Counted from the stretch's first letter, positions 7,837 through 16,745 are shown. The stretch: DNA of 64,000 nt from DAHUZL01 sp035533215 (GCA_035533215.1 DATLUG010000042.1:22964-86963); one strand, 5' to 3'. Numbers and translations: made by a program. Notes: generated by a model from the sequence alone, not told the origin.

Positions 7837-10800
7837 GCGACTATCCGCGCCGGTGCCGACGGCGAATGTACGGGCAGGTGGTTCGCCGGCGGCGGACGGA
7901 ACGCCGGCCGCACCGCCACCAGCCGGGCCGCCGCGCGGGGCCAGTCGCGCAGCCAGGCCGCGGCCACCGGGCTCCGGGTGAGGTGGTGGTGGCGGCGAAG
8001 CAGCTCTCCCACCATCTCCATCTCCTCCGACCGCGCGCCACCGAGCACCACCGACTCGCGGTTGGCGTGGCGGTGCACCCGTGAGCGGTGGTCGAGCACG
8101 AAGGCCACTCCCCCCGTCATTCCGGCGCCGAAGTTGCGGCCCACCATCCCCAGCACCAGCACCATCCCGCCGGTCATGTACTCGCAGCCGTGGTCGCCGA
8201 TCCCCTCCACCACCGCGGTCGCGCCGCTGTTGCGGACGCCGAACCGCTCGCCCGCCTGGCCGCGGAAGTAGGCCTCACCCGCCGTCGCGCCGTAGAGAAC
8301 GACGTTGCCGACGATGACGTTGTCCTCGGCGGCGTAGCCGGCAGCGGCGGGCGGCCGCACCACCAGCCGGCCGCCGCTCAGACCCTTGCCGACGTAGTCG
8401 TTGGCGGCTCCTCGGCAGACCAGGGTGACTCCCGGGGCCAGCCAGGCTCCCAGGCTCTGGCCGGCGACGCCGCTCAGGTGGATGCGCAGGGTGTCGGGCG
8501 GGAGCCCGCCGCCGCCATGACGGCGGGCCACCTCGCCGCTCAGGCGCGACCCCACCGCCCGGTCCCGGTTGCGGACGGCGGCGCGGACGGTGGCCGGTGC
8601 GCCGTCGACGAGCGCATTCCCGGCCCCGCGCTGCAGGCGCAGGTCGAGGGCGGTGTGGAGCTGGTGATCCTGCGCTCGGGTGCGGCGGCGCTGGCCGCTC
8701 GCGGTCGGCAGCGCGGCCCGGATGGCCGCGGAGGGCTGCGGCGGGTGCAGCAGCCCACGCAGATCGACCCGCGCCGCCTTCCACGGCCGGACCCTGCCGC
8801 CCGGCCGGAGCCGGTCCACCCGGCCGACCATCTGGTCCATGCTCACGAAGCCGAGCCGGGCCATCCACCTGCGCACATCTGCCCCCACCAGCATGAAGAA
8901 CCGCACCACGTGCTCGGGGGTGCCGCCGAACCGCCGACGCAGCACCGGGTCCTGGGTGGCGACGCCCACCGGGCAGGTGTTGAGGTGGCAGACGCGCATC
9001 AGGACGCAGCCGCTGGCGACCAGGGCGGCGGTGGCGAAGCCGAACTCCTCGGCGCCGAGCAGGCACGCGATGACGACGTCGCGGCCGGTCTTGAGGCCGC
9101 CGTCGGTCTGCAGGGTGACCCGATCGCGCAGTCCCTGGCGCACCAGCGTCTGCTGGGTCTCGGCGAGGCCGAGCTCCCAGGGAACACCGGCGTGCTTGAT
9201 CGACGACAGGGGTGCCGCGCCGGTGCCACCGTCGTATCCGGAGATGGTGATGTGGTCGGCGCGCGCCTTGGCGACTCCGGCGGCCACCGTCCCGACCCCC
9301 GCCTCCGCCACCAGCTTCACGCTCACCCGGGCATCGGGATTGGCCTGCTTGAGGTCCCAGATCAGCTGGGCGAGATCCTCGATGGAGTAGATGTCGTGGT
9401 GGGGGGGCGGGGAGATCAGCTCGACGCCGGGGGTCGACCGGCGCACCCGGGCGATGACGGCGTCCACCTTGTGCCCGGGGAGCTGGCCGCCCTCGCCCGG
9501 CTTGGCCCCCTGGGCGATCTTGATCTGGAGGTCATCGGCGTTGACGAGGTAGTCCACCGTCACCCCGAATCGCGCCGAGGCCACCTGCTTCACCGCGCTG
9601 CGGCGAGAGTCGCCGCCCGGCTGGGGCCGGAAGCGTGCGTCGTCCTCGCCGCCCTCGCCCGTGTTGCTGCGGGCCCCCATCCGGTTCATCGCCACGGCCA
9701 AGGTCTCGTGCGCCTCCGTGCTGAGCGAGCCGAGCGACATCGCCCCGGTGGCGAACCGCCGCACGATCGCCTCCACCGGTTCCACCGTGTCGAGCGGGAT
9801 CGCGACCGCCGGGGCGGGTTCGAGCAGGTGCCGCAGCGTCACCGGCGGCTCGTCCTCCCCGTCGGCGAGCCGGCAGTAGTCCGCAAAGCGCTGGTCGTCG
9901 GCGGTGCGGACCGCGTGCTGCAGCGCTGCCACCGTGGCCGCCGTCCACCCGTGCGGCTCGCCGCCAGTGCGCCAGCGGTGGCTGCTGCCGAGCTGCGGCG
10001 GACGGGCGGTGTCGGGGCCGGGATACGCGTCGCGGTGGCGGATCAGGGTCTCCTCCGCCAGCACCGCCAGGGTGGCGCCGCCGAGGCGGGCGGGGGTGCC
10101 GGGCCAGCAGCGGTCGACCACCGTCTGGTCGACGCCGACCGCCTCCATCACCTGGGCTCCGCAGTAGCCGGCGAGGGTGGAGATGCCCATCTTGGACATC
10201 ACCTTGCCGATGCCCTCGGTGAAGGTCGCGATCATCCGCAGCGCCCCATCGGCGCCGGAAAGTGCGGCGGCGGTCTCCAGCGCCAGCCGCGGGTGGACCG
10301 CCTCGGCTCCCTGGCCCAACAGGCAGGCGAGATGGTGGACGCTCCTGGGCTCGTCGGACTCCACCAGCAGGCTGAGCTTGGCCCTGGTTCCCGATCTGAC
10401 GAGATGGTGGTGGACGGCCCCCACCGCCAGCAGCATCGGCGCCGGGGCCAGGTGCTCGCCGGCGGTCGCATCGCTCAGCACCAGCAGCCGCACCCCGTCC
10501 CGGATCGCGGCGTCGGCCCCGGCGCAGAGGCGGGCCAGGGCCCGGTCCAGACCGCGAGCGCCGCGAGCGGCCGGAAAGACCGCGGCGAGGGTCCGCGAGC
10601 GCAGTCCGAGCGGCTGCGTCGCGCGGACCCAGCGGAGCTCGGACGCGGTCAGGACGGGACGCTCGGTCCGCAGACGGCAGATGGCCTGGGGACGGGGATC
10701 GAGCAGGTCGCCACCGCCGCCGAGCTCCATCGCCAGCGACATCATGCAGCGCTCGCGGATGGGGTCGATGGGCGGATTGGTCACCTGGGCGAAGCCCTGC

Positions 10801-12377
10801 GCGAGGTAGTCGTAGGCGAGCCGCGGAAGGGGCGAGAGGACCGCCAGGGTGAGGTCGTTGCCCATCGAGGCGGTCGCCTCGTGGCCGGTCCCCGCTGCCG
10901 GCGCCACCACCTGCTCCAGCTCCTCCTCGCTGTAGCCGAAGAGGCGGTGGCGGGTGGCCAGCTCCTCCAGGGCGGGGGCGGACGCGGCCGGCTCGAGGTC
11001 ACGGGGGAGGCTGCTGGAGTGGGCGTCGAGGGCGGCCCCCCACGGCCGCCGCCGCGCCACCCGGCGCTTGACCTGACCGTCGAGGACCACCCGCCCGGTG
11101 TCGGGCTCGACCACCAGCATGCTGCCGGGGTGCAGGCGTCCCAATCGCGACACCCGGCTCGGGGGGACGTCCACCACGCCCGCCTCGGACGCGAGCACGA
11201 CGAGGCCGTCGCAGGTGACGACGTAGCGAGCCGGCCGCAGCCCGTTGCGGTCGAGCACGGCGGTGACCGTGCGCCCGTCGCTGGCGACGATCGCGGCTGG
11301 CCCGTCCCATGGCTCCAGCAACCGCGCCTGGTGCCGGTAGAAGTCCCGCAGCCGGGTGGGGATCAGCGGGTCGCCCTCCCACCCTTCCGGCACCATGGTG
11401 CAGAGCGCCTCCGGCAGTGATCGGCCGCTGCGCACGAGCAGCTCCAGCGTGTTGTCGAAGGCCGCTGAGTCGCTGCCCCCGGGCTCGATCACGGGCAGCA
11501 CCGCCGCCGGCTCGCCTCCAGCGACCGGATGACGGAACCCCCGCTCGCGGGCGCGCATCCAGTTGACATTGCCGCGCAGGGTGTTGATCTCGCCGTTGTG
11601 GGCGGCGAGGCGGAAGGGCTGGGCCAGACGCCAGCTCGGTTCGGTGTTGGTGCTGAAGCGCTGGTGCACCACCGCCAGCTGGCTGCGGCAGTCCGCCGAT
11701 ACCAGGTCCGGGTAGTGGGCGGGGAGCTGGGCCGCCGTGAGCTGGCCCTTGTAGACCACGGTGCGGGTGGAGCAGCTGGCCACGTGGGCGAGGTCCGCCG
11801 ACCGGGGGTCGGCGAAGTCGATGCGCTGCACCGCCGCCTCGATCGCCTTGCGGGCGCGGTAGCAGCGATCCTCGGCCGTGGCGCGGCGGGGCCCGCAGGC
11901 GACCACGCACTGGCGCACGACCGGACGGGCGCTGCGCGCCACCGGGCCGGCGGCGCGCGGGCGGCTTGGAACGTCCCGCCAGGCGATCAGGGCGAGTCCG
12001 TGCTGCGCCAGCAGGAGGGTGGCGGTGGCCTCGACCGCGCGGCGGTCGCCCGGGTGGCGGGGGAGGAACAGCATCGCCACCGCATAGCGCCCGGCCGGCG
12101 GTGGGACCACCCCGGAGCGGGCCAGGTCCCGGCGGAGGACCGCGTCGGGGATCTGGAGCAGGATGCCGGCGCCGTCGCCGGAGCGGGGGTCGGCCCCCAC
12201 CGCCCCGCGGTGAGCGAGGCGTCGAAGCACGGAGAGGGCTGTCTGCACCACCTCCCGTGAGGCCGGTCGCCCCAGGCTGGCGACGAACCCCACACCGCAG
12301 CCGTCGTGCTCGTGGGCGGGATCGTACAGCCCGTGGGTGGCGGGAGGTCCGGGACGGGAGCGGGGCTCAGTGGCCAA
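7833..12377 (-). CDS. gltB: Glutamate synthase (GOGAT) large subunit
   Basis: A 1514-residue enzyme that hydrolyses glutamine and transfers ammonia to 2-oxoglutarate. A short propeptide precedes the N-terminal nucleophile in HDGCGVGFVASL (Cys27), which must be exposed by cleavage for the class II amidotransferase domain (about 27-430). A central domain and an FMN barrel follow (about 830-1230), including PHHDIYSIEDLAQLIWDLK and the 3Fe-4S cysteines CVLMRVCHLNTC (about 1122-1133). The C-terminal Gly-rich beta-helix runs to the end. The start is TTG 12377 without a good Shine-Dalgarno; no better start lies between it and Cys27. A strong promoter and a terminator hairpin lie just upstream, so transcription is probably controlled in the leader. 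Confidence 0.96.
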   Translation of the reverse strand: MATEPRSRPGPPATHGLYDPAHEHDGCGVGFVASLGRPASREVVQTALSVLRRLAHRGAVGADPRSGDGAGILLQIPDAVLRRDLARSGVVPPPAGRYAVAMLFLPRHPGDRRAVEATATLLLAQHGLALIAWRDVPSRPRAAGPVARSARPVVRQCVVACGPRRATAEDRCYRARKAIEAAVQRIDFADPRSADLAHVASCSTRTVVYKGQLTAAQLPAHYPDLVSADCRSQLAVVHQRFSTNTEPSWRLAQPFRLAAHNGEINTLRGNVNWMRARERGFRHPVAGGEPAAVLPVIEPGGSDSAAFDNTLELLVRSGRSLPEALCTMVPEGWEGDPLIPTRLRDFYRHQARLLEPWDGPAAIVASDGRTVTAVLDRNGLRPARYVVTCDGLVVLASEAGVVDVPPSRVSRLGRLHPGSMLVVEPDTGRVVLDGQVKRRVARRRPWGAALDAHSSSLPRDLEPAASAPALEELATRHRLFGYSEEELEQVVAPAAGTGHEATASMGNDLTLAVLSPLPRLAYDYLAQGFAQVTNPPIDPIRERCMMSLAMELGGGGDLLDPRPQAICRLRTERPVLTASELRWVRATQPLGLRSRTLAAVFPAARGARGLDRALARLCAGADAAIRDGVRLLVLSDATAGEHLAPAPMLLAVGAVHHHLVRSGTRAKLSLLVESDEPRSVHHLACLLGQGAEAVHPRLALETAAALSGADGALRMIATFTEGIGKVMSKMGISTLAGYCGAQVMEAVGVDQTVVDRCWPGTPARLGGATLAVLAEETLIRHRDAYPGPDTARPPQLGSSHRWRTGGEPHGWTAATVAALQHAVRTADDQRFADYCRLADGEDEPPVTLRHLLEPAPAVAIPLDTVEPVEAIVRRFATGAMSLGSLSTEAHETLAVAMNRMGARSNTGEGGEDDARFRPQPGGDSRRSAVKQVASARFGVTVDYLVNADDLQIKIAQGAKPGEGGQLPGHKVDAVIARVRRSTPGVELISPPPHHDIYSIEDLAQLIWDLKQANPDARVSVKLVAEAGVGTVAAGVAKARADHITISGYDGGTGAAPLSSIKHAGVPWELGLAETQQTLVRQGLRDRVTLQTDGGLKTGRDVVIACLLGAEEFGFATAALVASGCVLMRVCHLNTCPVGVATQDPVLRRRFGGTPEHVVRFFMLVGADVRRWMARLGFVSMDQMVGRVDRLRPGGRVRPWKAARVDLRGLLHPPQPSAAIRAALPTASGQRRRTRAQDHQLHTALDLRLQRGAGNALVDGAPATVRAAVRNRDRAVGSRLSGEVARRHGGGGLPPDTLRIHLSGVAGQSLGAWLAPGVTLVCRGAANDYVGKGLSGGRLVVRPPAAAGYAAEDNVIVGNVVLYGATAGEAYFRGQAGERFGVRNSGATAVVEGIGDHGCEYMTGGMVLVLGMVGRNFGAGMTGGVAFVLDHRSRVHRHANRESVVLGGARSEEMEMVGELLRRHHHLTRSPVAAAWLRDWPRAAARLVAVRPAFRPPPANHLPVHSPSAPARIVA

Positions 12378-12411
12378 TTGGTGCGGTGAGGACGAGCGGA
12401 TGGCGATGGGG

Positions 12412-12444
12412 AAAAAAAACGGCCCCCCGAAACTCGGGGGGCCG
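12412..12444 (-). terminator. Intrinsic terminator in the gltB leader
   Basis: Read on the minus strand, an 11-bp perfect stem (12444-12434 with 12430-12420) closes a 3-nt loop and is followed by eight consecutive T (12419-12412). It ends 34 bp before the gltB start codon and points into the gene. It would stop transcripts from the promoter at 12566-12594 unless antitermination occurs. Confidence 0.85.
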
Positions 12445-12558
12445 GTCGGCTACGAAGAAGCGCTGGACGCGCTAGCCGGCCGGCCCGCCTGCTGCGGGGG
12501 TGGGGGCGATCATCGAGCCCGCGACGGTCGGCACGGTGGGCTGGCTGGCGTCCAAGGT
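12412..12558 (-). ncRNA. Candidate gltB leader / attenuator RNA or independent small RNA
   Basis: The segment from the predicted start (near 12558) to the terminator would give an RNA of about 147 nt. It contains alternative pairings: a GCGGG segment can pair with a following CCCGC, and that CCCGC can instead pair with a later GCGGG. A GGCCGG run upstream could also invade the 5' arm of the terminator. A 13-codon ATG frame ends at TAG 12472 inside it. I do not recognise a known riboswitch or RNA family. It could be a glutamine- or nitrogen-responsive attenuator of gltB, or a free-standing small RNA whose terminator happens to precede gltB. Confidence 0.5.
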
Positions 12559-12565
12559 GGACTCA

Positions 12566-12594
12566 TTTATACCGGCGCGGTGAGGGGCTGTCAA
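12566..12594 (-). promoter_or_regulatory. Near-consensus sigma-70 promoter upstream of gltB
   Basis: On the minus strand, TTGACA (12594-12589) and TATAAA (12571-12566) are separated by exactly 17 bp. A full -35 consensus plus a 5/6 -10 box is the best promoter match I see in the window, and its AT-rich -10 stands out locally. Predicted start near 12558, reading towards the terminator and gltB. Confidence 0.8.
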
Positions 12595-12884
12595 GGACGG
12601 GCGGCGGGCCGGCAGTGGGGAGCGTTGGCGGCCTGTCACATCTCGGCCGCGGATCTCGGGCCGGCATGGAGTCGTGGCTGAAGGTCCAGGCAGGAAGGAC
12701 CGCGACGGCAACGCCCTCGCCCGGGCGATCGTGACCGGGCGACCGAGGGGGCATGCTTGGAGCCCGAGCTGGACACGAGGCGGCTGCGGTGGCCCGGGGT
12801 CGCCCCGAGGGCGAAAGGGTGGGAGGGCTCGAGCAGCCAAGCTCAGTTCGGAGGCAGGGAGCGCGGCCTGAACACGTTGGCAGG

Positions 12885-13065
12885 GGGGCGCTGTTGCGAC
12901 GCGAGGGGCTGTACGGCTCGCTGCTCTCGGAGCGGCGCCGGCAGCGGGATCGGGGCGGCCCGGTGGCGCTGACGCAGCCAGCCGGGCGTCGGCCCGCGGA
13001 CCCACGCGATCACACCATCGCCAAGGTGGAGGCGCACGGCCGGCGCGGCGACCTCGGCTGGCGAG
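12885..13065 (+). pseudogene. IS3-type transposase OrfA fragment
   Basis: About 60 codons in one frame read GALLRREGLYGSLLSERRRQ, then a segment with GRRPADPRD. This matches the middle of OrfA-like proteins of IS3-family elements, between the helix-turn-helix and the leucine-zipper part. The flanks in the same frame do not resemble the family, there is no start codon in place, and no OrfB follows. It is most likely a decayed insertion-sequence scar. Identification rests on this short match only. Confidence 0.45.
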
Positions 13066-13238
13066 CCACGGTGATCAGGGCGACGGGGACGGCCTTCGAG
13101 GACCGGGCCGCACCCTCCGGGCCCGCGAGCACCCGCTGCGCGGTGAGATCCCCCCAGGGCTCCGGATCGGGGGAGGGACCCCACAGACGCGACGGATGTG
13201 GCAGGGGGCGTGATCCGTCGTAGCCGGCACCGCCAGGA

Positions 13239-13669
13239 TCAGACCGAATAGGATCGGACGTATCCTGGCAAGACTTCCCAAAGCTTGCCGATGATCGAAC
13301 CGGGCGCAGCCCGCGTCAGTCGCTCCGCGAGTAGCTCCAAAGCGTTCACGGCCGCCCGCAACACCTCAGGGTCGGCCCCGCCGAGTGCGTCGGCGAGCTC
13401 CCGGTCGATGGGGCCGGCTCCCTTTCGCGCCACCGCGCGTGTGTGCTCTGGGAGAAGGTGGACAAGAGGGCGACGCATGTCAGCGGGGTCCGCCTCCGTT
13501 GAGACGAGCCCCTCGTCGCGCAGCTTGGCGACCGATGCGGATACACAGCTCGGAGGCAGGGCTGTTCGCTCGGCGATCTCATTGATCGACGCGTCGGGAT
13601 TCGCGACGACGTCCAGAGCACCCGGCTAGGATCGCCTGTGAGAGCGCGGATTGGCTGGGCACCGTCCAC
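13239..13669 (-). pseudogene. MarR-family transcriptional regulator, frameshifted
   Basis: The C-terminal winged-helix part is clear in one frame: NPDASINEIAERT (helix 2), LPPSCVSASVAKLRDEGLV (recognition helix), TEADPADMRRPLVHL (wing), then a dimerisation helix ending at 13239. That frame is closed upstream by TAG at 13626-13628 and has no start codon. The missing first helices appear to continue in another frame from GTG 13669 (through IRALTGDPSRVL), so a 1-2 nt indel near 13615-13626 separates them. The break falls just before the DNA-binding domain, so the product should be dead. It lies 6 bp behind a nickel-binding-like small protein gene on the same strand and may once have regulated it. 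Confidence 0.6.
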
Positions 13670-13675
13670 GGCAGG

Positions 13676-13921
13676 CTAGAGCAGGCTCTCCACGGGGTGG
13701 ACGTCGCCACAGGTGACCCCGAGGGCAGCGTGATGCTTGCGCACCGCTTCCGCATCGGGTGCCTCCACCAGGCAGTAGACCTGCCCTTCAGGGTTATGGT
13801 AGGCCTCAAGCTGCCGCACCCCGAACTCGTCCCGGGTTCCGGTCCGTGTGACGTCTGCGATGGACTTGAGCGTCTCGGGGGGTAGCTTCAGGTCGCTGTG
13901 GAAGTCCATAAACTTGGGCAC
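13676..13921 (-). CDS. DUF4242 (SCO4226-like) small protein
   Basis: An 81-residue single-domain protein with the ferredoxin-like fold pattern of DUF4242: PKFMDFHSDLKLPPETL at the start, then VRQLEAYHNPEGQVYCLVE and APDAEAVRKHHAALG. The related Streptomyces protein SCO4226 binds nickel; whether this one does is unknown. I chose GTG 13921 because GGAGGAG lies about five bases upstream; the ATG four codons later would be too far from it. Its partner downstream is the broken MarR gene. The gene sits in an island of insertion-sequence debris. Confidence 0.75.
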   Translation of the reverse strand: MPKFMDFHSDLKLPPETLKSIADVTRTGTRDEFGVRQLEAYHNPEGQVYCLVEAPDAEAVRKHHAALGVTCGDVHPVESLL

Positions 13922-14247
13922 TGTCTCCTCCTCCGTGTCAAGTGGGGGGCGTCGCCACCCCGGCCAACTTCCAGCACGATACACTCATCTCTAAGGCACG
14001 TGTGACCACGCTCGCCGAGGATTCCGTACGCGTTCACCAGTCGGCGGCCGGCCCCGGCGCCAGTTCGCCCGCGCGCGCCACGGGAACTCCTTGGGTTGAG
14101 CGGTGCCGGTGGCGGGCTGACCGGCCACCTCTGCTAGGGCCATGGCGGGCCTCCACTCTTCGCGGCACCGATCGGTGCCCCACGGCCGCTGGTATAGCAC
14201 CGGTCCACACCCTCGTCAAGCGTGCTGACCGCACCCCCAGGGCGACG
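13922..14247. other. Intergenic stretch, nothing recognised
   Basis: About 325 bp upstream of the DUF4242 gene. It is less GC-rich near 13970-14000 than its surroundings, which may mark a promoter for the minus-strand gene, but I could not pair clear -35 and -10 boxes. No supported coding region. Confidence 0.4.
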
Positions 14248-14811
14248 TCAAAGTCGGGGGCGCTGAACTGAGGGGCGGGGGGCTGGCTTTGTCGGCGGCG
14301 GTGCGGGATACCCGCGGGGATGGACCCCTTGGGGGCCGGCGGGGCCGACGCGGCGACCGATCGCGGGCGGGTGGTGGTGCGGCTGGCGGAGCCGGACTAG
14401 GGGAGCCGCTGGGCCGAGCGGATGAGGGCCCATCACGACCTCGGATTCCCGGATCCTGGTGGGCGAGTCGCTGACGTACATCGCGGAGCACAGGGCCGCT
14501 GGGTCGCGCTGCTGGGATGGGGGGCCGCCGCCTTCAAGTGCGGGCCGCGGGACCGCTGGATCGGCTGGACCCCGAGCCAGCAGAAGGTCATATGGTTTGT
14601 CAAGCCCGTCGACAAGTTCAGTGATAGCGACGGGTTCGTCGCAATCGGAACAGGGGCCACCACGTCCGATCCGCCGCATGAAGGGTCCGCACTCGTCACA
14701 GCGCTGCTCGCCGATCTCGCGAGCCTCGCAGGGTGGGCACTCATACACTGTCAGCCTCGATATTTCACCAGCCGGGGAGTGACGGGCGGGCTGCGGTTTA
14801 AGAAGGCCCAT
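14248..14811 (-). pseudogene. Zinc-ribbon protein fragment cut by the IS1380-like left end
   Basis: The recognisable part is about 45 residues just inside the element boundary: YECPPCE, QRCDECG and PCSDCDEPVAITELV, three cysteine pairs of zinc-finger type. The first nineteen codons of the open frame, including its ATG, lie inside the insertion element (left end at about 14752), so the native N-terminus has been replaced. After ELVD the frame continues with low-complexity Pro/Arg-rich sequence that may not be native. I recall similar cysteine-rich segments next to actinobacterial mobile genes but cannot name the family. Function unknown; treat as remnant. Confidence 0.4.
14752..14786 (+). repeat. 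Left terminal inverted repeat of the IS1380-like element
   Basis: The sequence starting CAGCCTCGATATTTCACCAG at 14752 is mirrored by the right end. The match weakens after about 20 bases but continues with GG and GGG positions up to about 14786. Confidence 0.7.
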
Positions 14812-14867
14812 CCGATGGGGAGGATCTGGGTGTTGGATCCGGAACTCTCCCTCGGAGGGCCTTCACC

Positions 14868-16158
14868 GTGGACGTGGGGCACACTCGCCGCCGCCCGCGC
14901 CTCCACGTGACCGCGGATGGGCCGGGCTTGGTCACCCATGCCTGGGTCCGGCTGCTCAGCGATCTGGTGGAGCGCAGCGGCTGGCGACGGCGCGGACGGC
15001 GGCCGTGGCCGCCGCGCAGTCGCGGCGAGGGCCTGGCCGACCGCCCAGGACGGCCCGCCCAGCCGGAGTGTTTCGGGCTGGTCGCCCCGCCGGCCACCGC
15101 CTGGCGGTACCTGACCGGGATCACGGCAGAGCAGCTGGCGGCCCTGCAAGCGGCGCAGGCGTCGGCGCGGGCGTGGGCGTGGCGGCACGGGGCCGCCCCG
15201 GCGCGGGTGACGTCGGACGTCGACGCCCCCCTGGTCACCGCCGACAGTGAGAAGGAGCGGGCGGCGCCCACGCACACGCGCGGCTACGGGTTCCACCCCC
15301 TCCTGGTGACCTGGACGAGACCCGCGAAGCCCTCGCCGGGCAGCTACGGCCGGGCAATGCCGGCGCCAACACCGCCGCCGATCACGTGGCCCGCCTCGAG
15401 GACGCCGTGGCCCAGCTGCCGCGGCCGACGCGGGCCCAGGACCCCGGGCACGGGCTCGAGGTGCTGGTGCGGGCCGACTCGGCCGGCGCCACCCACGGCT
15501 TCGTCGACGCGATCGTCGCCCGCGGCCTGGAGTTCTCGATCGGCTTCGACGTCACCGAGCCGGTCCGCGACGCCATCCTGGCGCCGCCGAAGCGGGCCCG
15601 GGTCGCGGCGATCCAGCAGGACCGGGAGCGGCGGGAGGGCGCAGGGGTCGCCGAGATCACGGACCGTCTGGATCTGCGCGCGTGGCCGGCGGGCACCCGC
15701 GTCATCGTCCGGCGCGAGGCGCCGCATCCCGGGGCGCAGTTCACCCGCTTCGATCCTCAGGGGTGGCGCCACCAGGCGTTCATGACCAACGGCGATGATC
15801 CCGACCGGGCCTACCTCGAAGCCCGCCAGCGCGGGCATGCTCGGGTCGAGGACCGGATCCGCACCGGCAAGGACTGCGGCCTGCGCACCTTCCCCTGCCT
15901 CGCCTTCGCGGCGAACGCGGTGTGGCTGCTGTGCGTGCAACTCGCCAGGACCTGCTGGCGTGGGCGCGGGCCTGTGGTCTGGAGGGACCGCTGCGACGTG
16001 CCGAGCCGAAGCGGCTGCGCTACGCGCTCTGGCATGGTCCAGGACGGCTGGTGCGCACCGGACGGCGCTGGCTCCCCTGCCTGGACCACCGCTGGAGGTG
16101 GGCGCGGTTGCTCGCGGCCGCCTTCCACCGCCTGCAGGCGCTGCCCCTCGCGGCCTGA
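14868..16158 (+). pseudogene. IS1380-family DDE transposase, two frameshifts and an internal deletion
   Basis: Three frames together rebuild most of an IS1380 transposase. Frame one (from GTG 14868) has the N-terminus, an RNase H start with SDVDAPLVTADSEKE (first acidic residues) and YGFHPLLV. Near 15305 the reading moves to a second frame with LRPGNAGANTAADHV, VLVRADSAGATHG (second Asp) and the catalytic Glu region HARVEDRIRTGKDCGLRT. Near 15940 it moves again to RQDLLAWARACGLEG and EPKRLRYALWH, stopping at 16158. About 50-60 residues normally found between the N-terminus and the first catalytic Asp are missing. All three acidic residues survive, but no single product can be made, so the element cannot move itself. 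Confidence 0.82.
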
Positions 16159-16346
16159 CCGCGCCGCCGACCCGTTGGCGATGACCCCGCGGGTGACGGA
16201 GGTTGGCGCACGCCCTCGCCCATCCCCGACTGGCCCGCCGCCCCTCCTGGCACGGCTCCCCGAGCCGTCTGCCCGCCCGTCAGACCCCTCCGCACGCCGA
16301 TGGTCCTACGCGGACATCCCGGCAGTCTCCCCGGGGCCCCTTCGTC

Positions 16347-16381
16347 GCCCGTTTCCACCCCCTGATGAAATAGCGAGGCTG
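16347..16381 (-). repeat. Right terminal inverted repeat of the IS1380-like element
   Basis: Read on the minus strand from 16381 it begins CAGCCTCGCTATTTCATCAG, differing from the left end at two of the first 20 positions. Confidence 0.7.
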
Positions 16382-16745
16382 GGCTAGGCGAGGTCCCGTG
16401 GGAAGCCAGTTCCGGGTGGGCCGCGGAGAGACTGTTCGCCGATTCTCACCAGCTGGAGTCCGCGTTGGATGAGGCTCAGGCGTCCACATCGGTCACCGTG
16501 CATCGGCACCGATGCACGTACAACCTACCGAACCGGTATGGGGCTTGACTCCGGTCCAGCCATGCCTGGAGTTGGCCCGGATACGCGCCCGCGCCCGCGA
16601 TCAGACCTGTTTCAAGCCCCGCCTCGCCCAGGAGAGATGAGCCCTGGGGGCGGACCTTGCTTGGAGAGGCGCCTGCGGCGCCCAGGAGCCCGCAGTTCTC
16701 ATGTCCTGCTAGAGTGCTGTGACCGCTGGAACCGGGAGGACGGCA
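16382..16745. other. Non-coding flank between IS and VOC gene
   Basis: About 360 bp without a supported gene. It contains a perfect palindrome at 16498-16517 and, closer to the VOC gene, TGCTAGAGT (-10-like, TAGAGT at 16711-16716). Confidence 0.4.
16498..16517. repeat. Perfect palindrome, 9-bp arms
   Basis: GTGCATCGG (16498-16506) and CCGATGCAC (16509-16517) are exact inverted copies around a 2-bp centre. Without a T tract it resembles a regulator operator. It lies about 230 bp upstream of the VOC gene, whose cognate regulator is not evident. Confidence 0.5.

Larger units (their letters stand above)
14752..16381 (+). mobile_element. IS1380-family insertion sequence, degenerate
   Basis: The element is about 1.63 kb, a usual length for IS1380-family elements. 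It carries imperfect terminal inverted repeats: left end from 14752 (CAGCCTCGATATTTCACCAG) and right end on the opposite strand from 16381 (CAGCCTCGCTATTTCATCAG), identical at 18 of the first 20 positions. Between them is a broken transposase gene. I see no matching 4-bp target duplication at either plausible boundary, which suggests an old insertion or a rearranged flank. The left end truncates a minus-strand zinc-ribbon gene. Confidence 0.75.

Noticed and set aside
8088..11420. 1110-codon open frame antisense to gltB
   Set aside because: High GC removes stops from the third-codon-position shadow frame. The product is His/Gly/Arg-biased, and the minus strand carries an unmistakable gltB.
12445..12571. 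Known glutamine riboswitch, 6S RNA or SRP RNA in the gltB leader
   Set aside because: I could not match the conserved cores of these RNAs by eye. The segment is kept only as an unclassified leader or small RNA.
15300..15950. Programmed ribosomal frameshifting in the IS1380 transposase
   Set aside because: IS1380 transposases are normally one frame, there is no slippery heptamer at the breaks, and an internal segment is also missing, so decay is simpler.
16498..16517. Palindrome as an intrinsic terminator
   Set aside because: No T tract follows on either strand, and no gene ends immediately before it.
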